DNA of 64,000 bases. It comes from Liolophura sinensis (Eukaryota > Mollusca > Polyplacophora > Chitonida > Chitonidae). The notes under the pieces were generated by a model. It did no database searches and was not told where the DNA came from. It saw only the letters and a list, made by a program, of their open reading frames with translations. Where the stretch lies: positions 57,054,512-57,118,511 of the forward strand of contig NC_088301.1 of assembly GCF_032854445.1 (NCBI RefSeq). The letters run 5' to 3'. Both the position numbers and the translations under genes were made by a program. Positions 43,886-56,215 of this stretch are shown piece after piece; within the stretch, counting starts at the first letter, position 1, and each line of letters begins with the position of its first letter.

Positions 43886-46718
43886 AAATGTTTAGTAACA
43901 CACTTTTGCTTTCGAAAGTTTAAGACCCACCGTGATGTATATTCATAACAGCATATATATGTAGATATATTTCAAAACCTATCAACTGAGTTATCACAGT
44001 AGAATTTGGTCGCAAATATGAGATGTTGCATTTGACATTTGACGTAATTATTCATGGTCAAAATAGGCAATTGTAGAATACATTTTTTAAAAATGCATTG
44101 AACTCAGTATGGAAATTTTAAAGAATAAAAATAAAAAGGAGAAATTTCAATATCTTTCATTTGATTTGTACATTAACTTTCACTGTAAGGCGGAAAAGTA
44201 GGACTGCTGAAGCTTGACGAAAAGTGTGGTGCAGAAAATGAGTTCTTAAACTCATGGTGTGTGATATTTACAGTCTTAGTATCTGTCACATGCAAAGATG
44301 CTTCAAACATGTTAAAATTTGTTGAAAGACTTGTGTTCGATAACACTGTTTTAGTGAGGGGAAATCATGTTGGAGATTATCAGGCTATATATAAATATAT
44401 ATCCATGTGTTTAAGTTTATTCATATAATCAGTTCATCAAATAGTACATAGGTACTTTTGAAATCACCCAATTCATCAAGTTTCCTGACACAAAAGCTAA
44501 ATTTTAATGCTTTAATGTCATTTTTCACTATTAACTTTTACTGAATCAACAAAGCCCGAAAGAGATGGAATGGCTAATAACTGTAACTATATGAAATGTA
44601 TACGTATTGTTCTTACTGGAAAGGCTACAGTTGAAAAAAAACTTCGTAAGCTATAAGATTTATCATTTAACAGTAATCGTATTAAACCCACTGTAATCAA
44701 GTCCAAGCAGTTTCTGGATAAAACATTCTATGTGTTGACATGCAAATGTCTATAAAATTAATATAACACCGGAGTAAAGCAATGAAAGCATAATTTTTAC
44801 CGCATTTATTTCATTTTTCAAATTACGTGAAGTTTAGTCTATATTTACAACAGAGACAACACAAAGTAGTTTTTAAATACCTTGCAAACAATTCTTGGAA
44901 ACTACCATCCATATATTTTTTCCATATTGCGAGATGAGTTTAAAGTTCCGCCTCTGACCATAACATGAATCGATGTAATGACATTTCGCCACAATCTGCC
45001 AGCCGGAAAGTCGAATAACTTTGTTTTAGTGTAACTGGTGACGAACCCTGAGCCCTGAGTTGGTCGAACTCGCGTCCCCAAAACAAGGCGGCGGCTTGCC
45101 GCGAAAAGGTGTACTTTTACAGGCTTAATATATTATGTCGAGTGTAGAAATAAAGGGAGACTGCTGACTACTCAATGGTAAATACATGTAGTTTGAAACA
45201 CAAGCGTATATATTGTAATTCATCTATGTACACATGAAGGTAAAAAAAAATGGTCTCCCTCTTCATTCAGCATCAGATATCTACCCTTTCAATCGACAAA
45301 TGATTTTCAGAATGTCAAGTGAGGAGGTAGACTTCAGCTTGCTGAATAAGTATCAAGTGACTATTGTATTGACTATTAGTTCACCGTGAACTAGGACAAA
45401 TCAGCCTATATTAACGAGAGGTTCTCCATCATGTTTGCACACCATTTTCTGAAATTGCAGTGGTTATTAGTTATTATTACATGAAGTATAGTCATTAAAA
45501 AGGCAAAGTTTACAGTAACTTAGTCTGGCTACTTCTCAAGATTAATATCATAATGGCAATAATTTGTGTAAGTTGCGTAAGTGTTTCTGAATTAAGAGAT
45601 TTGTTTTATACAATATCAGCATTCTCTTAAGTTGCCAGTGCTGCATGATTTATTTTCTTTTTATGAGTATAGGCAAATGTAATAAAATTGAAATCTACCT
45701 GTGAACTGTGTTAAAAAAAACGTAACTCAGTCACTTGATATTTGGTTCTGTACAAATTAAACTCAAACATTTGCCTTCTTCCTGATTATGCCTACGCCCA
45801 ACACATAACTTCCCTGAAAGTCGCGTATAGGCGGTATTGAATCCGAGAGTTGGCCACGCGCAATTCCCAGCCTAACAGACACAAGTCGTGGTAACTAAAC
45901 GCGATGAAGTAGGGACACATGAATTTCGATCTCCGGCTCAACCGGTCATTGCGCGAAATGTAGTATCGCCTTTTCTGTCTTTCGCGTTTTTACGAGGCCT
46001 CCTACGGACGTGTTTTGAATCCGGCTTGAATGGAGGCTTCAAGTAAAGGCTAATATGTATCTAAAACACTTCTGAGTAGAAGAGGTGACAACCTACTGTA
46101 AAAGATGACTGTCGCGATCTGTCTTTAGTCGGTATGTATAATGGCTGGGACGGAAATATGGGTGTCTTTCATTAGTATTAAAAATTAATTAGCTGGTAGA
46201 TTAATATCTCGACCTGAAACCAAAGTATACAGTGAGGACATTGAAGGTTGTAGTGTAGATTGCGCATGCATGAAAAGGTCATCAAAAGTGCAAGTACAAG
46301 GGAGCTAACCCCTATCATACCTTTCAGCTTGTATCCAAATCTAAACAGTTTAAACATTGTTCAACCTTAATAAAATGTGAAAACAAATGCGTTAACTGTT
46401 TTGGTATTTTGTGGTGGTGATGTAGCTGTCGGTGATCATTTAGACGACATTATTTACTTATATTTATTACTCCCTACAACAATCTATTTCAAAACATGCA
46501 CAGAAAAACTACAAATACATGTTATGTGGATCCTGGATATTTGCCCAGTATCAATCCATATAGCAAAATTCTCAAAGTTTAAAGTTTTTCTTAAGTAAGT
46601 AATTTTATATGTACATCATAGAACAAATGTCATCTGGAAGTTTTTGGTACTTTCAGTCTCGTCTCACATTTTGAATTGGCTTGAAAGCTTGCTCATAGAA
46701 AGATATTTTTTCCTGCAG
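43886..46718. other. No gene recognised
   Basis: AT-rich sequence without recognised exons, RNA genes or transposon proteins. If the exon pair 25011-25086 and 46719-46770 is real, this is intron. Confidence 0.5.
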
Positions 46719-46770
46719 AGGTGCTGAGAGAGTTGCAGGGCTACGTGGCACCATCCAAAACTAGCAAAAG
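46719..46770 (+). CDS. Putative second exon of the unidentified host gene
   Basis: A 52-base segment lies between a good acceptor (TTTTTTCCTGCAG) and a good donor (AAAAG|GTATGA). Only one of its three frames is open, and this frame needs one base carried over, the phase left by the exon at 25011-25086. It reads VLRELQGYVAPSKTSK. The matching phase and the continuous charged-helical character support a link, but both exons are short. A further candidate exon is 48184-48219 (TTAG acceptor, AAG|GTAAC donor), with less convincing coding. Confidence 0.35.
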
Positions 46771-48640
46771 GTATGAATTGTTTAAGCATTATACATCTAA
46801 ATTTTGTCATTTTTCTGAAGTTCAAACATTCACTGTATTTGTAGCATGATTATATTGCACAGTAAAGAATGAAAATTTATGGTACATGTTGATGTAGATG
46901 GCTGCAGTTTGTCAGTTCGAAAGGGTGCATTTTCGGAGGACCTCGGTCCGTCAAAGGTGGTCTTAAAACATTGCGGATATTCCTACCATGTTGAAGTTTT
47001 GTATACTGGTCACAGGTGGTAGGGGTTTACTGTTTTTTTGGTAAATTGATATTAACCAATTAATTTCAAGAAGTATGGTGTTGCTCTAAGCATTACAATA
47101 CAAGACATCAGATATGATTTGTGCATCACATGATCCCAAGGTATCAAATTTTTTTTCGTTTGTGCAATCTTCTCTTACTAATTGCAAAGTATCCGTTTGC
47201 ATCTATCTTTCTAAGGTAGCCACAAGCAAATGCCTCGAAGCCTGCCCGGAAGTTACTTGCAAATTTAAATACTGTTTTCCTCATGTTACAGACCACTCTG
47301 GAGCTGAAGGCTTCCTGAAACACCGGTCGGCTATACCCATCGAGGCACCATGATCATGCAAAAAAAGTTGAGGCGTGGTCGTGAAGGGGAGTCTGGCGAT
47401 TACCTTAATGTTTAGACTGGGATAAGTTGTCTCATGTCATTGTAATATACAAATCGATGAACAACAGTAAATGAATGGTGACACTTTTTGACCATCACAA
47501 TTTCTGCAGCAGAAAAGTCTGAGCAATATCTCAAACTCATTAGTGATGTACATGCATACTCAACAAGATTACTATTTTCTACACATACCTCAAACTTAGT
47601 GTCTGAGTGAGCAATCTGTAATGTTCATAAAATGTAAAACATATACAGTATAAAATATGACCTATTCACTGTTTTTACATTGTGTTGTCATGTATTTACA
47701 GGGCCACAAAGATGGAAACCCCCGTAGGTCGAGTGGCACAGGCGCCTTAATCCATTCGCCTCAAAAACGCTTGCTTTCTTTTATTTTTTACTTGCTTTTT
47801 GCTTGTCACTATTCTCACGAATTTTCTCTCTTTCACATAAAATGGAGGTGAGTTTTTATAGTTAGAGGAAAGCAGAGTGCCTGGAGTATACTACTGACAA
47901 GTTACTGTTGAAGTTTTCCATATGTGACCTACACACACGCATGCCATATTGGTGAATATGTGTCACATTTCACTATATTAAGTTCATTAGATACAAATGA
48001 ATATAAAGACTTGTAGGATTTTGTCTTGGTCGTAAACGCAAATTTTGTATGAATTTTGAAATATTATCATGCATACAGTTTGATGGTTTTGCATTATATG
48101 CTAGGTTGTGAAATGTAACTTCATTTGACAAAGCAATCAGTCGTATTTTATGTTTCTTAACGCTAAAAATATATACATATTAGGACCAAATTGATGATTG
48201 TGATGTCGTCCCAACCAAGGTAACTTTTTTGTTTTCTATACTCAGTATCACCTGGAACAAGGGTTATGAAAAACCTGGGTAGCTCACCGGCTGTCTATAG
48301 CAGACTGTAGTAGCTGCTAATTAAAAAATTCTAACCAGGCAGTTTATAGGTTGCTGAAGAAAAAAGCCTGGATATAGTGCCAAATGGGATATAGTGTGAC
48401 CTAAATGTTGTCCCACAAAAATATTTTTATGTGAGAAGTTTATCATTAGTTTTTCCTATTTAATTTTAATGTTTTGCATATTATGTTAGTATAAACCAAA
48501 AGAAAAAAAATGTTTTTTCTTTGAATACATGATGACTGTGTAATTGGGTGTATTTCCTTCCTTGAAAACTCCATGCCAATAACAGACAGTATGTTATGAA
48601 TGACCAATGAATCTGGTGTTTTTTGTTATTTTCAATACTA
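46771..48640. other. Unassigned, possible further exons
   Basis: Apart from the candidate at 48184-48219 and an open frame ending at 47353 after a CTCATGTTACAG acceptor-like site, nothing can be assigned. The frames are short and their phases do not fit a single transcript convincingly. Confidence 0.3.
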
Positions 48641-48654
48641 ATACTTTTCCTACT

Positions 48655-49090
48655 TTTAATTCCGGGCCATTAATCGCAAAGCCGATTCCCATAACGACTT
48701 TAAACACAGATTGCCAACGAACTGAGAAAGTATATAAAGTCCGAAAATAGGACGGAGTCATACAAAGAGAAGCAGTCAACTATTTGCTATGATGTTGAAA
48801 AGAACCGAGGTATGTTCCAGACGACTGAATGAAATCAGTATTTAAACCGTGTACCATGCTAGAATATAATCGATCGATAATAAAATATGTACCGCAGTTG
48901 CGCTTTGATTTCAACTGTTCATATATCCAAGTGGTGATCTGATTCAGCATGATGAATACACCAACCCTAGCCCGGTTTAAGCGGAATTAGACACAATCAT
49001 GAAGCATATTTACTATGAAATCCATATTTACTTACAAGAGAATTGTACTCCTTGTAAAACTTAAGAAACCTAGAGTGAAGGTGTTTGATA
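48655..49090 (+). repeat. Dispersed repeat blocks B and C, best preserved pair
   Basis: Block B (48655-48860) with AACGAACTGAGAAAGTATAT, GGACGGAGTCATACAAAGAG and AATGAAATCAGTATTTAAAC is followed by block C (48895-49090) with TTTCAACTGTTCATA, GGTTTAAGCGGAATTAGACA and TACAAGAGAATTGTACTCC. The RT-like fragment on the minus strand follows at 49150, which indicates that all belong to one long dispersed element whose coding strand is the minus strand. Confidence 0.6.
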
Positions 49091-49149
49091 GAATAATCTT
49101 GGCACACAGGTGTTTGTAGTAATAACTTTGACGTTGATTGAAATCTTCA

Positions 49150-49436
49150 CATAACACATGCTACAAGGCGAAATATGTACACGCCATATGCAGGACCCTT
49201 CGGTATATTACTGTGCAAGTAAGGATCATGTAAAATGTCAAAACTGAAACTATCCATCTTGTCATAAAGTCTGAGGGAGAGGAAACCGTTTTGGTCCTAC
49301 AAATATAGGTCCAAATAAGAAGTGCCAGAATCTGGGGTTTCTATTAAATCCAGCGAAGGTGGATATAGGCCTATATCTTCCACAGCCTTTGCTATATACG
49401 GCTTGTTCAAAGCTAGCAGATTATCAAAAATATCGT
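49150..49436 (-). pseudogene. Reverse-transcriptase-like repeat fragment, copy 3
   Basis: Minus-strand translation gives NLLALNKPYIAKAVEDIGLY, PPSLDLIETPDSGTSYLDLY, a stop, GFLSLRLYDKMDSFSFDIL and SNIPKGPAYGVYIS. This parallels the copies at 28985-29222 and 20707-21069. The YxDD-like motif continues across the SINE insertion at 49717 onward, where KRYF is read. The copy is broken and interrupted by the SINE. Confidence 0.55.
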
Positions 49437-49716
49437 GGGGGCCCCCGTGGCTCAGTTGGTTAGCGCGCTAGCGCAGCGTAATGACCCAGGAGTCTCTCAC
49501 CAATGCGGTCGCTGTGAGTTCAAGTCCAGCTCATGCTGGATTCCTCTACGGCCGTAAGTGGGAAGGTCTGCCAGCATCCCGCAGATGGTCGTGGGTTTCC
49601 CCCGGGCCATGCCTGGTTTCCACCCACCATAATGCTGGCCGCTGTCGTATAAGAGAAATATTCTTGAGTACGGCGTAAAACACCAAACAAATAAATCAAA
49701 TAAATCAATATATCGT
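49430..49716 (+). mobile_element. tRNA-derived SINE (family 1), full length with target duplication
   Basis: The body (about 49438-49709) begins GCCCCCGTGGCTCAGTTGGT with a clear A box. It continues with GCGCTAGCGCAGCGTAATG and a B box (GAGTTCAAGTCC), then CCCGGGCCATGCCTGGTTTC, CATAATGCTGGCCGCTGTCG, TTGAGTACGGCGTAAAACAC and a tail of AAATAAATC units. The 7-base ATATCGT is duplicated at 49430-49436 and 49710-49716. It split the RT-like repeat described above. Confidence 0.9.
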
Positions 49717-49991
49717 TTAGTGAATGAGAAAGATCGGAAGATTACTCCTCATTAGTTTCTGCATACTGTCGTATTCATACGAGAACAGGTATACGTCAGC
49801 CAAAAAGGAGAGGGGCACAATTAATACACATAGGAATACCTATACACTGTTGATATATGGTTTCAAACCTCATTTTAAGGTTTTTATTTTGAGTATTTAT
49901 TCAAAAGATAAGTACATGTTTATCAGTAATCAATATGTACTTTTTGCTTCCCAGAGCTACTCGGTTTTATGTTTTTTACTTTAGTTGTTTC

Positions 49992-50095
49992 CAGTCACTC
50001 TCCTTCAGCTCATCTGAGGAGAGGGAAATTCAGCTCTCCTCATCATTCTCCTTAGGCACACGAGGAGAGCTACTTATCACTCTCCTCCTATTCAT
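49992..50095. repeat. Cluster of alternating CTCTCC and GGAGAG motifs
   Basis: Within 100 bases the words CACTCTCCTT, GAGGAGAGGG, AGCTCTCCTCAT, TTCTCCTT, CGAGGAGAGCT and CACTCTCCTCC occur in alternating orientation. The pieces can pair with each other in several ways. It could be a degraded hairpin element or a factor-binding cluster; nothing more can be said. Confidence 0.45.
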
Positions 50096-50159
50096 TAAAA
50101 AGAGGCCATGGGTTTCAAAGATGTTATTAATGAGAAACTCAAGCAACTAGATGAACAAC

Positions 50160-51240
50160 GAAACATCCCATGAATGGTAACCCTTGTATGTAGTTGGACT
50201 GAAAAAGTGAGCGAAATGTGTGTACACCAGCGTCATAATGAGTAGCTTTCAAATGATTGACACGAACAACTGGTGAGATGTATAAATATCTTGTCGAAAG
50301 ATATACGGCTGTTGGATGTTATGACATTGTAGTGCGCCAGCTTCAAGGCTAAACTGTGTGACATAGTATTTTCTTTCATTAATTATTAATTTAGCAATCG
50401 GCGATTAGAACAGCGTTACCACTATCCCTGGAAGACTATGTTTGCGTGTTTTTTTTTTGCACCCTATTAGGAGTTATCTCCACGGATGACACCACTGTTC
50501 AATGAGTGATGCAGACTTCCACTTGCCGTTCATAAGCGTGAGATAACAACTATAGATCTATACTATCGTCTCATCGCTTGTCTTGAGACAATGTCTCAGT
50601 ATTGTTGTGATCCGGTTGTGAGAGGAATAAAGGAGGGTATAGATTCCCTCGAGATGGCAAATTAAAGATGGAGTCGAGGGATGCAAGTCAGCGACATGAC
50701 CCGAAAACACGTCAACTATGGGGACTGAAAAAGTGGGATGTTATTTTTTTGGGTACACTTTAAGGATGAAGTTTGTTTTCAAGAGTCTTTACTAGGCGTA
50801 ACGTTGTTGCTGTACTTCTAATTTAGATGAGACGTTAGGAAAAGTAAAGAATGATACGAAGACTGAATGACAGTTCCATCGTATATTCGCAGCAACAAAA
50901 AGATACTTAATAAGCCTCCCAAGTCTGGAGAGTACATGTACAGGGACTAGCCCCAGGTGGCTACTTCAAATCCTCTCTTTATAAGCCATACACCGATTTA
51001 CGCCATGTCCGATAAGTCCTTTCTAAACAATGGCTGCAGTCCAAGTGCTTTCAACCTCTCAGCTTGCCTGCACACGCAAGATCTCAGATACAACAGCGGG
51101 TTTCCATGTTTTGTCCTGCCGTTCCATCCTAACAGAATCTCCTACGCTTATTTCTGGCAATGGTTTGGTTTTCACACCGTAATAACATTTAGCTCTATCT
51201 TTATAGTCTGACATTTCGGTTTAGACATTTTAGCGTGGTG
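50160..51240. other. No gene recognised
   Basis: Short frames only. The 84-codon frame at 50957-51211 has no recognisable domain. Confidence 0.45.
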
Positions 51241-51249
51241 GTAACTGAG

Positions 51250-52625
51250 GTACTAACTGTGACAGAATTATTGGGACGACTGAACGGAGTTTCCGCCAGA
51301 TGAAGTGTTGAGAAGGAGAATACCCATGTCCAGTGGAGTGGTTCTATACTCCAGCAGGGCAATACGCACGTCTCTGCTCTTGGATTTAGCCCTTGAGAAA
51401 ATGCGCTTGTCTGTCTGAACAGTTTTCTCGACTAGTCCATTTGAAAGGGGGTAATATGGAGTAGGGGTTGAATGGTTAAAATCCCATTCTGTTGCCAAAT
51501 CGGTGAATTCCTACGAAGAATATGGTGGGCCGTTGTTGGAAATTACCTTGGAGGGTACTCCATGTCTGGAGAACAGTTTTCATTTTGTCAATGACAGTTG
51601 AATTTCTAGACTTGGTTAACTTCTATATTTCAAAATAACAACTGTAATAGTCAACAACCAACAAGAGTTCTTCATCATTCCATGAGAACAAATCGGTGCC
51701 TACAATTTGCCATGGAATCTCCGTAACAGCATGTGAAACCATGGGTTCTCTTGCATTAGAATTACGGCGTTCTAAGCACGGTGGACAATTGAGAATTAAC
51801 TCAGTTAACTCTGAAGATAGTTTAGACCAAAGCACAGTATCACGAACGCGACCTAGGCATTTTTCAACTCCCCTATGCCCACTGTGTAGTGCATCGACTG
51901 GATTATGTCTGAGTGATTTTGTATCACAAGTCTCTCGCCCTCACGATTCCGTCAACTACGAATAGTTGGTGACGGAATGTCCAAAACTCCTGGATTTTAG
52001 TGGGACATTCTTTTATGTTTTCAGGCCAGCCTTCAAGGAGTTGTTCAGTATAGCAAATTGTGGATCAGAATTTGATACTGATCTGATTTCACTCTTACCA
52101 TCAATTACAGTTAACGCACTTACAACAGAGTGCACATTAGCTTCTATACTGGTGGTTAGATCCGGACAAGTGTGTTTGAGAACTTTGCGAGAAAGTGTAT
52201 CGGTCACAGGAATTACTTTCCTTGTGAGGTGTACGACGCTTATATCGTACTTCTGAAACCCTAACATCATACGTTGTAATCTCGGCGGTGCTGCGTGGAT
52301 TGATTTCTTTGTAATAAACCTGAAGGGTTTGTGGTCACTTTCGACAGTAATGTGTCTTCCGTACACGTATTGATGATATCGCTTACACCCAAACAGGATT
52401 GCAAGCATTTCTTTTTAGCCACTTTAGCGATTTAGATGCAAATGCGACTGGTTTTCCATCTTTTAAGGATCCTACGCCGAGTCCGTATTTAGACGCATCT
52501 ACTTGTAGGGTGAGGCTTTTGTGCAGATAATAGTATGCTAAAATCGGCCCTAGCGATCGCGTTATCAAGTCTTTGACTTTTTGAAATGCTACAGATGCTG
52601 TGAGTCCCACACAAACTCGGTACCT
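51250..52625 (-). pseudogene. pol: Second Ty3/Gypsy fragment: RNase H and integrase
   Basis: Read leftward, the segment starts in the RT/RNase H connection (KVKDLITRSLGPILAYYYLH) and continues with SLTLQVDASKYGLGVGSLKD (RNase H Asp). AILFGCKRYHQYVYGRHITV and ESDHKPFRFITKKS follow. The linker VADT-like VTDTLSRKVLKH precedes the integrase zinc finger with CPPCLERR, the core start WQIVGTDLFSWNDEELLLVV (first catalytic Asp), and the end YYPLSNGLVEKTVQTDKRIF with YRTTPLD. Frameshifts and stops are frequent. Gag, protease, most of RT and both LTRs are absent. It belongs to a different Gypsy lineage from the 27-33 kb element, judged by the different RNase H and integrase sequences. Confidence 0.85.
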
Positions 52626-53559
52626 TTAGTCTATAACTGACGCATAGTTTTTGTCAAAATAGTTTCAAAAAAAGCCAAAATATATTTTGTTTCTCAAGAA
52701 AAAAACGATGTATAAATTTCTACGAATGTTACACGCTATAAACCTACGGCTTACTGTGAATATGTGGAAAATAAACACGTTTGAACTAATTACAGGTGTT
52801 TAAAAATATATGGTCTCAAGTACTTTTCCCATAAAATGGAATAGTTTGGGAATTAAACTGCTCTCACAATAATTCTGGTCGATCTAAATTTTCTGAAGAA
52901 ATAGATCTGTGTGTGTAAAAACCTGAAAAAATCAAACTTATTTCTGACATATATATATGTCCCTGAATTTCGTGATAATAATTTGATGTTTCCTTCAAAT
53001 GAATACTCCCAAGCTCTCCCATCATGAGAAATGGAAATTTTGGGTCTACAGTAGTTCTATATCATTATTTCGGACCTCGTAAGGGCAGTGCATTTCAACA
53101 ATACTACTTGATTCATCAACAATACCATCTGGCGTCGCTGCCTGGTAAGGATATTTACTAGATACAAATAACCCAGTTTTTCATCTGCTCATTATGTTTA
53201 GTTTGACATGTTTGAACAGGCCAGGCCTTAATATGTAAGTTCATTAATTCCAGCTTTGTTGAATTGGTGAATTGAGTTGAGACTAGGGATGAACCCAACT
53301 TCTTGTTTCTTCGACCTGTGACTTTGCAGATCTCCCCAAAACCAGATGCTGTTATCCTTCATTCTCTCTGGGCAAACCACTTCTTGCACTAAGACTGCTG
53401 TCTTAGACTAGATCTGAGAAAACCTTTGGAAAAAGAAACTGAAAATGTGGTTCAAATTTTAAACATTTCTCTGTCGTTGTTCTTATGTTGTAAAACTTCT
53501 AACATAAACTAATTATTTCTTAAGTATGTTTCTATGTCGTATTTGTCGTATCAACCAAA
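52626..53559. other. No gene recognised
   Basis: AT-rich, no open frame of note, no repeat identified. Confidence 0.45.
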
Positions 53560-53768
53560 TATCATGCCGAAGACAGCAAGCCTGACATCCCATCCAGGCA
53601 CATTATTCTGACACCATGCGGTTTCCCTGTACTAACCTCTTAAGTGCTGAGCAGCACGTGAGGCAGCAACAAGTACCATTTTTAAAGTCTTTAGGTATGG
53701 CCTGACCCACGATTAATCCCAGATCTTCCATCCTCGATGTGGATGCTCTAACTACAGGGGCCAAACCT
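53560..53768 (-). mobile_element. tRNA-derived SINE, family 2, minus strand
   Basis: The reverse complement aligns by eye with 31968-32165: tRNA-like head with AGAGCATCCACATCGAGGAT and AGATCTGGGATTAATCGTGG, then TGTTGCTGCCTCACGTGCTG, GTGTCAGAATAATGTGCC and CTTCGGCATGATAT. The copy is truncated or unrecognisable beyond the middle domain and more diverged than the copy at 31968. Confidence 0.7.
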
Positions 53769-54540
53769 CCTATATTATATTTTCCTATTTTTTCTTATAG
53801 GACCTATAAATCTCCTGTTATTTGGAAGAAAATCCTGAATTTCTTTCTTTTTTTTTTTGACATTGGCACAAAAAAATTCTTGTCGAATGTACGTGTATGT
53901 CTGCGTGGTTGACTATTAAAGCTTATAGTTTTTAGCGAGCGAGGCTTCACTGCCTTCAGCTACCCTCTTGTTATGCTGATAGTCTATCAACAATGATGAT
54001 GTCAAAGGTCTGAAGACTGGAAACAGAGAAAGTGGCAAGTATGTTTTATTTATCCGTCAAGGAATTTCTAAATTGAAACTATTTCTTGAATAAATGTATC
54101 ATTCATCATTTCTCTACATTCAGCTAAAATGTAATTCTCGATCAAAGTTATTTTATTTAAACATCTAGAATTTCGAAACTTCTAAATAGAAAATAATTGT
54201 AGGATAAATGCTTGATTCGTCATTTCTTAACATTCAGCTAAATTTTAATTTTGAATAGAACTTACTCATAAATTCAGAAATGCGAAAGGAACATTATGAA
54301 AGATTATATTTCTGTTGCTCGTTATGGTTTTGTTTTCTGGATTCTGTTAAAGTTTATTATTAATCAAATTACATTTTGTTAGATTTATGTGACTACTGAC
54401 ATTGTCTTGAATTCAATTTACTTAATAACCAAAATGTACAAAATGTGGTGGAGGTTGGGTGAGGTGGGTTGAATAAAGGACTGAAACTGCGTGGTTTCTT
54501 ATCTATTAAATAGATGAAGAGGGATTGTATGCCCTGAGCA

Positions 54541-54738
54541 ATGAGCCCATCAAAACTTTCATATCTGATCAGTGATGCTACTGGGCCCTACTTCCAGAGG
54601 ATGATCAGTAATCATGCTAAGAAGCCTGGTTTTTCAATGAGCTCATCAAAAATTTTATATCTGATTAGTGATGCAACTGGACCTTATTTCCAGAGGATGA
54701 TCAATAATGATGTCAAGAAGTCTGAGATACTTGTTTAA
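54541..54738 (+). pseudogene. Transposase-like peptide with an internal 96-bp tandem duplication
   Basis: A 65-codon frame consists of two 32-residue copies. The first (54541-54636) contains LSYLISDATGPYFQRMISNH, the second (54637-54732) contains ILYLISDATGPYFQRMINND. The DNA copies are exactly 96 bases apart and about 85% identical. The peptide recalls a motif in hAT-like transposase-derived proteins of invertebrates (weak recollection). No further domain follows: a stop occurs at 54736-54738 and the next 150 bases give nothing. It is probably a transposon remnant. Confidence 0.45.
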
Positions 54739-54894
54739 TTGTTATTTGACCTGGAACTCATTCATGGACTACGAATTTGATGTGGAATTCATGCCTGGAA
54801 TATCCACTGTCTGCCCGGCATCATTGAAAACTGATGACCGCTTCTCTCTTGTGTGTTACCGGCTTTATTTCCTATTTGTATAATTTCTTACATA

Positions 54895-55040
54895 CCTTTG
54901 TCTTCGGGAGTTAGTGTTAAACGTTGTTTTGGAAATGAATCTTGCAATTATCGACTTGGATCGCCCTTTACGTACTACGAATGGTATACGAATGTTGGAC
55001 ATGACGTTTACATTTATATTGATTCTACAGATAAGACAAT
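54895..55040 (+). repeat. Dispersed repeat fragment shared with 28860-28970
   Basis: GTGTTAAACGTTGTTTTGGA, AATCTTGCAATTATCGACTT and TACGTACTACGAATGGTATA match the reverse complement of the block inside the first Gypsy element. Both copies are open in two frames (SVKRCFGNESCNYRLG in one), which may be chance or a trace of coding. Confidence 0.6.
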
Positions 55041-56215
55041 ATTGTGATCACTACCGTGTGCTTTTATTGCATGACCGGGAGAAAGGTACGTTGACTAACA
55101 AAGTGGATATCTTAAATTTCACCTGTGTGAATTTTTAGTTTTATGTTAGAGATTAAATGTTGTTGTTCCAAATGGTTTTGTTTGTTTTCCAGAGCGTTTC
55201 ATTTATGTGTTAAGTGTTGGCTTGGATAGCATTACAGTATGATTAATGCGGCAGCTTATAATGTTAAGCTGTGACCATCCACCAACTCATGATTATGTAT
55301 TTACATCTGACAACCTCTATAATTGTAGAGAGGCTTTAAGTTTTGGGTTTTGACGATAGACAGGCATGTAAGCTTCTTGGACACTGAAATGTGTGGTGTA
55401 ACAAGTCATTGTATTTTTACCATATTAAATATCAAAATTATAGAAACAGCTTATCTGTACTGGGAAGCCACTAGTAACTATCTGTGAAGGTCATAAAACG
55501 TGTGTGTTCCAGTTTTATTTGTAGCATTGATTGTTACCAGTAATTAAAATGGTAATATCCTGTATAATTACAATGTACTTTAAGATGCGACTTGTTATGG
55601 GCTACACCAGGCATGGTAACCTGTGAAATGACATCTCACCCCAATGTTAAGAACCTAAGGACACGTGATGGCCCAGGCTATACTGTTACATAATGTCAAG
55701 GCAAGAATGCACAGATATCTTGCCAATCAGTCTCCTTGGACAGTGTGACTGAAGGGGAGTAGGCGGCCAAAGTTGAGAATGCATGTAATCAATAAGTAGA
55801 CCTACCTGGTTGTCAAGCAGAAACTATGTAAAAACTCAAGCTCTGTCTCCTGTATTTCCTACTTTTTCAATTTATTCACTGTGAATTTACCGTACGCCAT
55901 GGCTATGATCGCAAATTACCGGAAGTAGTAATACTATAACTTATGGAGCACACGCGCCACCTTGTGCTAACGGCCCAAGTTACGGGTGAACATTCCCCAC
56001 TGGGACGGCGCTGACAGTCATGACTTAATGGGTCAGTATTTAGTATGGTTGAGTTTTCACAGGTCTGAAGTTTCACAATTTATATACCCTGTTTTTATCT
56101 TTGTCTTTTGGAGTTGAACTATTCAACTATACTAACAAACACTTGTTAACCTCTACATTTCGGATCCCAACATTCTTTTGCCCATGAATCGGTATGACCA
56201 GCTTATACTCGGTGA

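Noticed and set aside
47702-47740. Possible third exon of the unidentified host gene after TATTTACAG
   Set aside because: In the phase required by the exon at 46719-46770 it reaches a stop after about 16 codons without a convincing donor; evidence too weak.
49438-49540. tRNA-like sequence with A and B boxes
   Set aside because: Same reasoning: it is followed by the SINE body and tail, has a target duplication and has further copies in the window.
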